Shown: positions 1-12,800 of the stretch, one piece after another
How the letters are laid out: each line of letters starts with the position of its first letter
Numbering within the stretch: position 1 is the stretch's first letter
Origin: Megamerina dolium
Lineage: Eukaryota; Arthropoda; Insecta; Diptera; Megamerinidae
Direction: 5' to 3'
Length of the DNA stretch: 64,000 nt
Assembly (NCBI GenBank): GCA_963854835.1
Contig: OY978527.1
Span: 30,112,047 to 30,176,046 of the forward strand
Translations under genes and position numbers: made by a program
The notes under the pieces: generated by a model
Told to the model about the DNA's origin: nothing
The model's input: only the letters and a program-made list of their open reading frames with translations
The model's database searches: none

Positions 1-716
1 CGGGCTTCGCGACCATCAGTATTTTTTATCGAATTAGAAAAAAGTGATAATTATTACTATAATATATTATACCAATTTTCTTTAAATTCTTTTATTTACA
101 TTTATTACTATAATTCTTCTTTGCCTCACTACTTCTTCGATTATTTTCGAAAAAAAACATCGGTTTTTGAAAAGGAAAAATTTTTTATTTTTTATTTTGA
201 TCATAACTTTTAACATATTCAAAATGTTATATCTATATCACTGTAAAGGTATTACAAACACCTTTTTCTGATACCCATATTGTAAAAAAAAATTGCGAAT
301 TTATTGAGTAATTTCAATCGGAAACTTGAAATTTGAATTTGCGAGAAATAATTTTTGTTTTTTATATTCACAAACGTTCTATACGACAAAAATTTTTTTT
401 CCTTTATGTGGGCTAAAGGGCTCTAAATATATTAATTAATTTAAAAATGTATCTCCAAAAGATTAATCCCGGACTACTCTCTTTAGAGAATAGTCGCACA
501 ATTTTTTTCAGAGAATCGTTTTACTTCACATATGTACATACATTATACTTGTCAAGTATGTGATGCTTCTACTATAAATGATTTCAATGTTCGTAAGATA
601 CATGATTATTCAAGTATAGCTGACTTATGTATATTAGAAATGTATACCTACTTATTCATAACCATCTCTCTCTATCTCTCTCTCTTGTCACCTATAAAAA
701 AATTGATTATCCGTAG
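1..716. other. AT-rich non-coding sequence upstream of the first visible slgA exon
   Basis: This stretch ends in a pyrimidine-rich tract (TCTC repeats near 665-690) and an acceptor TAG at 714-716, so it is most simply a slgA intron whose 5' exons lie outside the window. I see no other gene or repeat that I can support. Confidence 0.5.
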
Positions 717-838
717 CTTATGAAAGTGGCAAACACAGTACTGGGTGATAAGTTGTTTACAGCTCTTATGAAGGCCACATTTTATGGACATTTTGTTGCT
801 GGCGAGGATCAAGTGAAAATTATTCCAGCACTTGAAAG
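717..838 (+). CDS. slgA: slgA mutually exclusive exon, version A
   Basis: A 122-nt exon with acceptor TAG before 717 and donor GTAATT at 839. It encodes [14 protein letters not shown], then [16 protein letters not shown] and [10 protein letters not shown]. It is a diverged twin of the 1240-1361 exon, with the same length, phase and [10 protein letters not shown] core. Because 122 is not a multiple of three, including both would shift the frame, so only one can be used per transcript. Confidence 0.85.
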
Positions 839-3800
839 GTAATTTATATAATGCCACAGATTACTAATACATCTTTCTTTTGTATTTTCTTTTTCTTTTC
901 ATTTTTTACGTTTGGTTTCTCTACTCTACCACCAACACCACCACCACCACCATCACCACTACCACCTACCACCATACATTTTGTGACTTTGGGGGATTTA
1001 TAAATATGCATATACGATAAATAATCGTTCGACAAAAAAAAAACAATGATTTTAACAATTATGATAAATTATCACAAATGCCATTATGTCATCTACGAAA
1101 ACAACATCATCGCCACTTATCAACTCTTCACAACGACTGCGGCACATTTACGGTTCCGACTTTCGTTGTATTTCGTTCACTTTGCGATGTAACCATACCT
1201 ATACAATAATCTATAATTTGTGCGCTATTGAACAAGCAGTTGATGAAAATTACAAGAGCCCTCTTGGGCGGCAGACTTTTCGAGCTTCTAATGAAATCAA
1301 CATTTTATGGACATTTTGTTGCTGGCGAGGATCGTTATTCAATTGTACCGAAATTAGAGAGGTTTCTTTGTTGTTTCTTCTTAAGCCTTGTTTCTTTTGC
1401 ATATATTCTATATTTGTATACATAACAATACAATTATTAACCAAAATTGTGAAATGTCTACTTTTGTTTTTAAACAATGACTATTTGCATTGCATGTCCA
1501 CCACATTTAATTACTTAACATAGTTCACCAATTTCATACATATGACTCAAATAATGTTAGTTCAAATTTAAATTAACATAATTGGCAAAATTCATTGATA
1601 TGAAAAAAGAGGAAAAAATAGCAGGATAACAACAATTGCCGTTTATACAAACATGTGTTTAATAAATACAAAAATCACAAAAATTCAATAACAATATAAA
1701 CGAACGCACGCGAGATGTGCTAAAATTGTAATCACCGTGCAAATAGCATATATTTTTCGTGTGTAAACACACACACACACACACACACGATTTTAGAGTA
1801 ATTATTTATTATATGCACGTTCCCAATATAACTAATCTACATTAAAACGTCTTGGTTTATTTTATATTGATTTCCGAAGTATTTGGGCTTTAGTGATATA
1901 TGTAAATCTCATTACTTTTTAAATCTAATCATTTTTGAATATATTTTATATAATGAAAAAGTCGTGATTTTTAAAACCCACGTTATGGAATTGTATAATA
2001 AGCCATGATGCGATTTTATTCGCTAAAAATAGCAACATTTTCCGTCATCAGACGATCTAATCATTAGCTCACGCAACTATAACTTTATTTCTCACACTAA
2101 TTATCTAACAATTTCCATTAAGTATAGTATTTACTAAACCGACGTAATCAATTTATAAATAACTAAAAAAAAAGTACCTAATTGTGTAATTCAATTCATT
2201 AAACACAGATTACGTTCATTTGGTGTAAAACCCATTCTGGATTATTCCGTTGAAGAAGATCTATCACAAGAAGAAGCTGAAAAGCGTGAGGTTGAGTAAG
2301 TCGCCTGAATCGCACAATCAAAACAAAACAAAAATCAACAAGTAATTTTTAATGCAATGTATTATTTCTTTCCCAATTTGTAGATCATCAGTGTCGAGCG
2401 CTGAAGATATAACAGACGGAGGTGCAATGCCTCAATATCATGTGGATAAATCGTTTGCCGATCGTCGTTATAAAGTTAGCAGTGCTAGAACTTATTTCTA
2501 TTTGAATGAAGCGACTTGCGAACGTAACATGGAAATTTTTAATAAATGTTTAGAAGCTGTTTCAGGTAAGCATGCATTTGTAATATAAGCTGAAAATCAA
2601 TACTTTTCAATTGCACTCTTAACGCATAGGTAATTATAAATTTTATCACAGGAAAATATGAAGATAAAGATTTGTTGTTCACGTTTGTAGAGTAAATAGG
2701 TGTAATAAAAAGAAACCCATGTAAAAAGCATACGTCATTTCATGTAACTATTTGATTTCTGGATGAATAAAACACACTGTAGGTACTTGTAATTTTTACT
2801 TTATTTTTCTGGCCTCCTTCCTGGCAGGATCACAAATTTTAGTAGATAAATATTAAAACTAGTTAGTATAATAAAATGTTCATATTGAACATATTTTCCA
2901 AACACAAAATAATAAAATAATTTTTTAAAATAATAAAGTGTTATAAGTCTGTAAAAATTGCAAGTACTTACAACACCATTTCTTATTATTTTTTACCTCT
3001 ATCACTAATCATCTCTTAACATCTCATCTCTATCAAATGTTATTTTAATATATGCAATCTAACTATTCCATCATCGGCATCGGCAACGATGTGGTGATTG
3101 GTCATTAATAAAATAGTGGGGCGTCGCACGGAAATACTGGGGAAACTATAAACGTATGAATACAGACACTGAAATAAAATTAAATTGTACTTCTCTAAGA
3201 ACTTGGACTAATAACATACAAATACATACTACATTAGCAAGGTGCAGTTTTACCACATTGACGTACTGGTAAGAACAGGACTTTATAGTGCAGACGAGCT
3301 ATTATAGTTTTAGTTATGTTTTAACAGTTCAAACAAAATTTAAATCTATCATAACAGGGTAGTGTTTTATTATTTCAAGATATGAACCAATAAAATGGAA
3401 GCGCTTTCTGATATGCATGTGGAAATACACAAAATTCTGTCATAACTGTAAGAATTTGTTTTTCCGAAAATGGTCGAATTAAGTTTAAAACGTCAAATGT
3501 CAAAACTATTTTTTTATTCCCAAACATACATTTCTTTTAACTCCATGTACTTTCGAAATACTCTATTTGTCCAATCTATTAAAATATGCATTTGTTTTGG
3601 CAATGGTTTCCTATTTTTTAATCAATTCGCTTTTCTTGAAGCAATTTTTTCAAATTTGGAAACAGATATTAGTCGCTGTAATAGCCTAGATAGACGGCAG
3701 CCTTATTCCGGATTACCGAGTTAATTCAAATTAACTCGGGCATTAACTGCAGCTAATCCGCATAAACTCTATGAGTTAATTCTCAAAATAAAAGAGGATT

Positions 3801-6800
3801 AGGTCAATTTGCGCTGGCAACACCGCTAAAAATTGTCTATTGTGAATTTTTCTCCATCCATTTTACAAAATATTAGGTGTGTTCGCTTATAAAAAACTTT
3901 CAACAACTGTTAACAGTTTTCAACATGAAAAGTGTTGGCGAACAAATAAATCCAGCTGTCAATTACGAACGGTGAATGTCAATTTACAAGTTTCTGATAG
4001 TTTTCAGATCACGTACTTCTTGTAGATTTTCTCATATCGAGAGTGATAGATGACAGAAATTGATAGTGATAGTAATGTAAGTGGACAGACCTAATAAAAC
4101 AGCAATCAGCCGTTTAGTTAATCCGCAATACTGCCGTCTGTCAGGTTATTATTTTATTCGGATTAAGTGCGCCGGTAATCCGGAATTAGGCTGCCGTCTG
4201 TCTAGGCTATAAGCCAAATCTGGTGTTTACTGTGGATGATAATCCCTTTCCTACCCTATCTCATTGATTTTTGCCATCGCAATCAAGAACTTTTGAGCTG
4301 TCAAAGCCATTCCTTACAATAGAACATATAGTATAGTATGGATTTGATAGTATTTATCAAACCCATATTTGCATTCCAACTAAATAATATTTAATCAGCT
4401 CACGACATTCAGTTTTTTATTTTATGAAAATTGCTAAGATCGTCCGCCTCAAATGACTGCTAAAATTGAAATTTATTCGACTGAAATATCACGAGTAACT
4501 TCACAAAACGTGATAACGCACCTTTAATAATAAAGCGAATTATTTCAAAATTTAATGTTTGTTTTGAACATCGGTCCACCTAGTCCACTTGACATATGAT
4601 AGATCAATTTTTAGTTCTTTTATACTCTACGTTCTTCCGTTTGTAACGCCCACAAGGAGAGGTTGTTGCAGATATGAAGCCGACATAAATCTCAAACAAA
4701 CAAAATGGGCGCCAACCAAAACTTTGCGTTCAATTTGAAAATGTTGCCACAGAGAGCTTTTAATAGAAATGAAGAATTGGCTGTCAAATTAGCAAACTGA
4801 CAGCTCATGGCAGGGGATATTTATCAAGATCTGATAATTATTGCTTTCCATGAGCAATGTGCTGTCTGTCTCCATTGGCAATATATTGTCTGATAACATT
4901 ATCAAGATAAAAACGTTTGCTTGTACATGTGCCCCAGTTGCTTTATTTTTCAACTGTTCAAAAATATTACTTATCGATAGCTTTTTATTTAAACGTCAAA
5001 AAATTATATAATTAAGAAGAAGAGGAAAAGAGGAATTTTGCAACAACATTATTTTATTATTTTTGAATTAAATAATCAGAATTTGTTCTATTTGAAATGT
5101 AAAATGAATGTGTACATTATATATAGAATAAAAAAATCAAATAAACTCTGCTTAGGAAATTTATCATCAAATCGTTTTATTGACACAAAAATAGCGAGTT
5201 GTCGCATAAAAAACGACTATTATTGATCGGAATCATCACGATTTAAGTCGATTTAGCAATGTCTTCCTGTATGTTTGTACGACAACTGCCTTAATTATAA
5301 AGCCATCTATCAAACGAACTGATGAGAAATCGGATTGGAAATATGAAAATGGACATTAGCGAATAGAATCACTCGTCCTATTTTTATAATTTCCCTATTA
5401 CGAAATTCACTCACTTTCCAGTTTGGATACAGATTTTTTGCCCAAATCTCGATATATAAATACAAATGTATATGCATCGACCGTTCATGGGACAATGATA
5501 ATAGCAACATTGTTCCCTGGTTTGACTTAGCTACATGTATATATGTATATGTTTCAGATTCATGTGCACTTGCATTTTCACTTTGTGGACCTAACCGCTA
5601 TCAGTTTGTCATCTGTGAATGAAATTCTATTATTATTTCAAACGATGCACACCTGTCGGCAAACAATTGCCAATTCTTTCGACACCAACAATTCGACATG
5701 AAAAAACTTCTGAAAGTGCTGTGTGGCAATGCTCAGAAAAAGTGATGTCACAAGGGTTCTACCGATCGGAATTATATTTGTCATTGTAATAAAATAAATT
5801 AAACTGACATGTAATTGTAATTGTACGTAAAATTCAAATTACAAAATATCATTGCTAATGCTAATGTCTGTATGTGTGTATGTATATACTATTATTAATA
5901 GTTTTATTTCTCGTTTTTCGTTTGGCAATGATTAATAGATTTTTATTCAATAATGCTAAATTTAAACAATTAACAGTACACACAGTACACATCTTATTTT
6001 AGATCTCATGATTTAAAATCGCCTGACTATTTTTTTTCCTTCTATGAATACGCAATATATGTTCCTGTGTTGTTTTTGCTTCACTTTCAAAATTAATATA
6101 CATATGTATATGTATATGTTTGTGGACACAGTTTTATTTTCACTACATTGAAAAACACGTGTACATTTTAAATAAATATTCACCTACGTAGATCACAATT
6201 ACGTCAAAGAACTGATGTGTTCGAATTTTTTATAATTTTTTTTCATCTGCCAATAATACAAGGCTGGCATGAGTACATAGAGATAAATATACATATGTAT
6301 GCCATATACTGTCATAGCACAAAATACTCACATGACAATAATACACCTTAAGTACTGAAAAAGATCGGATATTCTATTATACATACATATGTCCATACAG
6401 CATATAGAGTTATGATGATTATGTTTTTCATATTTGTCTCGAAATATGTTATATTTTTGTCTAGGCTTAATGTCTCTGCATTATAAAAAATCTGTGTAAT
6501 ATTGCTGATGCTAACCGAATCCGTTTCCAAATGGTCATTATATTACAATAGAATTAAAAAAACCACAATTATTTTCGTTTTTTCACAGCTACTTACTAAT
6601 TATGTTTACATAGAGCTGGTACCACAAGATGTACATATTTTGTTTCATTTATTGAATTTTCTCTTCAAGCGACCATCAAGAAGTAAAAAGTCATATATAT
6701 CTACGAAAAAATCTTAAAAATTAATGAACATGTCTTTATTTCTACAGTTCAGTGTTGAAAGAAATGATTTTTTTTTCTCCGTAAATACACAACATCAGAC

Positions 6801-9800
6801 ATGTTCCAAAATCCGACTGAAATTAATTTGTATGTTCTAGAAAGAGAACAAATATATTGCGGGGGCGGCCGCATAACCTAACCTAACGCGTAGAGATGAA
6901 AAAAGTAGAATATAGAACAACAAAATGTAAAATTGAAGTTGTCATTTCACTTTCACTCATAAGTGAAATGTAGAACCTGCCTGCATTAGTCATCAGAAAA
7001 TTTTTGAATTGGCAATGACAAATTAATTGTAAAGCAACAATAAAGGGTTTTCCATTAGGAATATAACAATTAATAAAATTAATTGAAATATTAATTAATA
7101 AAACAATTTATTAATGGAATATATCCATTAATAAAACACAGAAATATTTGAGATATTGTGGATATATTGCAAGCATTACATTTTATGAATTCGATTTCGG
7201 TCATATGACCACCACGAGCCCGTTTACAGCGGTCGATTCTTTGGATCCAATTTTCCACCACTCTAGCACACATTTCGACCGGAACGTTGGCAATTTCGAG
7301 TTGGATGTTGTCTTTGAGCTCGTCTAAAGTTGCTGGCTTGTTGGCATAAACCAGTGAATTGATAAAGCGCCATAAAAAGAAATCCAATGGTGTTAGATCG
7401 CATGAACGAGGCGGCCATTCGACCGGACCATTTCTCGAGATAACACGTTCACCGAATTTGCCTTGCAATAAATCGATTGTGACGTGTATTGTGTGGCTGG
7501 TGGCACCGTCTTGTTGAAACCACATATCGCTGATGTCAAGTTCATCCAATTCTGGCCACAAATAATCTTCCAACATAGCACGATAGCGCTCTCCATTGAC
7601 GGTAACATGACGGTCGTTTTCAGGCATGAAAACCGCACCAAACAGTAACTTTTTGCGGGTGCAACAGTGTCTCAAGAAGCACTTGTGGGTTTGTTGCTGA
7701 CCAATAACGCATATTTCGCTTATTGACAAAGCCATTGAGCCAGAAATGAGATTCATCGCTGAAGATGATTTTTCGACGAAATTCGTAATTTTCTTCAAGC
7801 TTCGTCAGAGCCCAATTGGAGAAGTTCCGGTGTTTCAAATGATCAAGTGGCTTTAGTTCTTGAGTCAATTTGATCTTGTAAGCATGTAGGCCAGGATCTT
7901 TTCGCAAAATACGCCACAGTGTCGTTTTAGCAATGCCCAATTCTTGAGAACGACGTGGAATCGACTGATTTGGCTCATTTTGTTCGATGCACTTACGGCG
8001 GCGATATTTTCTTCGCTTCGAGCGGTACGACGTCTTTTTTGCACCGGCTCGTCCCATAATGAAAATGTGGACTCGAATTTATCCACTATAGCACGCACAG
8101 CCTGTCGGGTGGGACGATTATTACGGCTGAAAATTGGAGTAAGCGCTCTTAAGGTTGCGACCACCGACTCAGAATTTCGGTAGTAATTTTTAATAATTAC
8201 CAAACGTTGTTGGTTCGTGAACTTTACCATGATGAAAATGTTGACTTTAACTAACGTTTTGACATTGACAGTTGATTAAAAAAGTTTAAGGGTGCGTTCA
8301 TATAAAGATACGAAATTGTTATGTCCCTAATGGAAAACACTTTATTTAGATTGTTACTTCCTAAATATAAATCTTTATTTATTTAATGGTGATTTCTCAA
8401 ATAACTTGCATTTAGCAATCAACGTTTGTAGGCTGTGTCGTTTTTAAAATACCTATAAATTCAATGCTCGGTATGGACATATTTTTCGTTTCGTTGCAAA
8501 AGAAATTATATTATATAGACAATTATGGTATAATATACATATGTATAAAAGGATGTAGAATATTTCTTTTACTACTTTCATTTTCACACATTATAACCGA
8601 AAATCGATTTGGGCCGAATCTAGCCAATCAACGCTTTCCTTCGCTAGCTGGCGCCAGTCAGAGATTCCAAGCGCTGACAAGTTCTCCAGTATTTGGTCTT
8701 TCCACTGGAGGTTGGGTCTGACTCTTCTACGTCGTCCAGCAACGGGTTCCAAATATAACATCTTCTTAGCCGGAGCATGTTCTTCCATTCGCTCGATTTA
8801 CATTTTACTATGTTGGTGTTAGCATACAGCTCATGATTGTACATTTGTACATTATTCGATACTCGCCACCGATGCAAATAGGTCCAAAGATCTTGCGTAG
8901 GACTTTTCTCTCGAAAACTTCGAACTTTCTCTCATATGAGATGGAAATTGTAATGTTCATGATGCGGATATGTAGAATAAATAGCGATGTAGTACAAAAA
9001 ATTAATACAATAAATATTTCGGGATTAAAATAGACAATAAACAGAAATATGATATGCAAATTTTTGCACGAAACCTATCAATAGTCAAAGGCTTGTAGTT
9101 ATAGTCAAATTTAAGATCATCTAGATATGGATATGCTATCATTTGGTGATGAAGAGTTAGAAGAAACGCTAAAAAACGTCTATGACCGCTCGACTTTTCA
9201 GAGAAGATGAACCAAATTGATTAATGCGAAATGGACTCGATGAACTAACGGATTTGCGACTACTACTACTGAAAAACTTGAATTGGCTCGAACTGCCAAG
9301 CAAAAGATATTTCATCATACAAAAATAAACAAATATTTTAATCAGCAGTCGGTCCACCAGCTTCCCTCTCCACTGTGGCCACTGTGATTTATATCGATGG
9401 TATAATTTGCGCATATAAAAACCAATGTTTTGAAGCTTTTTCGTTTTTTTTAACGATCCAACTTCAGAACGGTCAGTAGAATTCAGTAGTAATGATATAC
9501 ACATGCATTTAAGTTGAAGCATTATTTTCTAAATAATTTTAAATAACAATTTTGTTTTTCTTGTACTTATTATTTTTCTACTACAATACAAAAATATTGT
9601 TTTATGTTTGCGAATTGGTCACCACTATCCACCTACTAACATTAATCAAATCAACTCGTGTTTGTTGTCGCTTCGTTACTAACACATAATCAAATAATAC
9701 ACATTCCTTCAATCAATCAATCAATTAAAATCAATTACTAATAAAGATGACGAGGATAGAACTTTCCCTCGACCCATTGCAGAGGGTAAGCAAGCTTATT

Positions 9801-12800
9801 TTATTTTTCATACTAACTACATTATGTAGATATATGTAAAATAGAGTCACCATTTGACACGATATATGTATAAATTATGCCATGTCTCTACGAGATATAC
9901 CTATATGTATATATCGTAAATACAGATGGCGATAGTAGCAATTGAACTATGTATTTACGAACATTGAGTATAATGGAAATATAATAATGAGAATTAATAA
10001 TTTAGGCGCTACATTTGGAACTGGGATAACTGCAATCAAACTGACAGCTCTCGGCCGTCCACAATTATTGGTAAGTATTGGGCATTTTCATATAATGACC
10101 ACTCCACTCGTTCTTTATCTCTCTCTCTAACACCTGTGGCGTATTTCTTTTAAGTTACAACTCTCAGAAGTAATTATGCGCACGCGCAAATACATGGAGA
10201 ATCTTGTAGGTGGTCAAGGTAATGTTTTGACTCATCACAAAACGATCAAAGATCTGGAGAAATATTATGCTACTTTGGGTGACAATAAGGATGTACAAGA
10301 TTTCCTCAAAAATGTCACGTCCGACAAAGACGGGTAATTGTAGTAGATGCACATTTAATAGTAAATAATTACAGATATACATTTAACAATTTGTAGCATT
10401 CTCCACTTGTTCCCATGGTCTGGTATTGTTAATGAAGACTCGCAACTGAGCGATACATTTAGAGTTCCAGATCCGAAAACTGGTCAAATGCGTCGATTGA
10501 TCTCACAGATTCCGCCCAAGGAAGAAGAAATGTTCCGAAATATGATACGTCGTTTAAATACAATTGTGAAGGTAATGGTAATTTCAAAATCGTATGTTGG
10601 CATGTTGGCAATTAATTAAAATGCCCTCCCTATGTATGTATAGACTGCTGCTGAATTGGATGTGCGTATTATGATTGATGCCGAACAAACCTATTTTCAA
10701 CCTGCCATCTCTCGTATCACGCTGGAAATGATGCGAAAGTATAATAAGGAGAAAGCAATTGTATTCAATACCTATCAGTGCTATTTGCGTGAGGCTTTTC
10801 ACGAGGTACCGTCGTGTTTATCCTTAAAAGGTTTCAAAGATGTATACTAAAATATTTTAAATTGTAGGTTGTTACTGATTTGGAACAAGCCAAACGTCAA
10901 GATTTCTATTTCGGAGCCAAATTAGTGCGCGGAGCCTATATCGATCAGGAGCGAGCTAGAGCAGTTGCTTTAGGCTACCCAGATCCAACAAACCCATCCT
11001 ACGAAGCTACAACCGAAATGTATCATAAAACACTAACTGAATGTCTGAGACGAATTAAAGTAAGATGCTCTACAGCAATTACAATGCAGCATTATATACA
11101 AAACAACTTTCTCTTACGTACAGTTACTTAAGGATAATGGTGAAGATGCAAAGAAAATTGGCATTATGGTTGCATCACACAATGAGGATACAGTTCGATT
11201 TGCCATTGAGAAAATGAAAGAGATTGGCATTTCACCTGAAGACAAAGTTATTTGCTTTGGCCAACTATTGGGCATGTGCGACTACATTACCTTCCCATTA
11301 GGTAATGTATATGTAGACAGTAAGGAATGAGCACGGGCAAGTTTTTACATTTTTAATTGAAGTAAATATGTAGGTATGCACGGATATTTTTCAATCTGCT
11401 CACAGTTTTCACCAGTTCATCAACTTCCAACAAACGGCTTGGAAGTCAACATTCCTACCAGGCAAGCACCTATGTACACAGATCTGTACTTTTGTAAAAG
11501 CAATATGCCGATCAAGAACATAAAAGAACTCATGGAGCAAAAAAGCACACTATTTCCAATTTCGACAATATCTCAGTAATCTTAATGCTAACATTGGCAC
11601 CGATTACACCCTTTGGAAAGCAACAGTTAAAGAAGCCAACCCTAGCATCAGGATGGAAAATATCCTCGTAAAAAATACGATCTCATTACTTATTTATCAA
11701 ACATAACAGATCCGATAGGTGAGTGGCAAAAACATTTGCTGTCTCTAGTGATCGCAGCTTACTGACGTAGTGGGCGCCGTAGCCCAGTGGTTAGTGAGTT
11801 GGCCTTCTGATCTGTAGGTCGTCGGTTCAATCCCCGGTCGAAGCATAACAAAATGTGATATTGAAAAGATTTTTCTTCCGAATGGTACCCACCTGCCGGC
11901 AAGAATTGACAATTTTTCCGGCAGTAACAATTTGCCAAAAATGCTACTTAAAAGATCTCTGTGACAAAACTTAGTTAAAGTGATGTCACAAGGGTTCTGC
12001 CGTTCGGAACTGGCTAATATAAGTAGATCCCTTCTAATGCTGTCCAAATTTAACACGCACAACAGTATTGGAAAAGAAGCTTGGTGGTATCACAATGGGC
12101 TTTTCTAGCCTAAGTGTGTCCTCTCAGAGAGAGGGCAACCACATAACCTAACCCAACCTACTGACGTAAAACTTTTTCTGCGTGAGACTTCGTTTATTGT
12201 TACACACCTTAGCTGCAACAAGATAGTGACTCGAATCGCTGTTAGCACTACTGATCGATTCCACGTCCATCACACTGGAAGCATCTTCAATAAAAAATGT
12301 AGATGCCATCAAATAACGTGCATAACCAACTATTGGGAGTATAAATAAGTTCGTGCGGGTTTCATAACAGATTTCGCTACTAGTTTATTATTCCGTTGTT
12401 TCTTCTGGCAACGCCGTCATTTTGAAGTGTCATCATTAGGATTTCTTTTTCAATATCTATTATTTCGCTGCAGTGTAAACAACATAGTTTCTGTGTGCTC
12501 CAAATATGTCAACTTTTGTACCGAATAATGTGTTTTTCATTACTTCAATATGAAGAAAAAGGCTGCCAAAAGTCGTCGTATTTTAGTGAAGTTTATGGTG
12601 ACCATGCTTTAGCGGAATGAACGTGTCAGAGGTTTGCACGATTTAAAAGTGGGAATTTTGATTTGGAAGACGAAGAAGGACCCGGAGCGGCACCAAAGTT
12701 TGGGTATGAAGAATTGGAGGCAAGGCTCGATGAAGATCCATCACAACCGCAAGACGAACTCGCTAAAACATTTGGTGTCAAAGGTATGAAATTGTGTGCC

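Noticed and set aside
844..1035. Gly-rich frame ([13 protein letters not shown]) on the minus strand
   Set aside because: It is the complement of a simple ACC/CCA repeat in an slgA intron.
1086..1523. A 145-codon open frame overlapping the second slgA alternative exon
   Set aside because: It is in another frame, lacks family resemblance, and the exon in the overlapping frame is strongly supported.
11770..11845. A tRNA gene
   Set aside because: The A and B boxes belong to the head of a SINE with body, tail and target duplication. The same holds at 22395 and 63493. No free tRNA gene was found.
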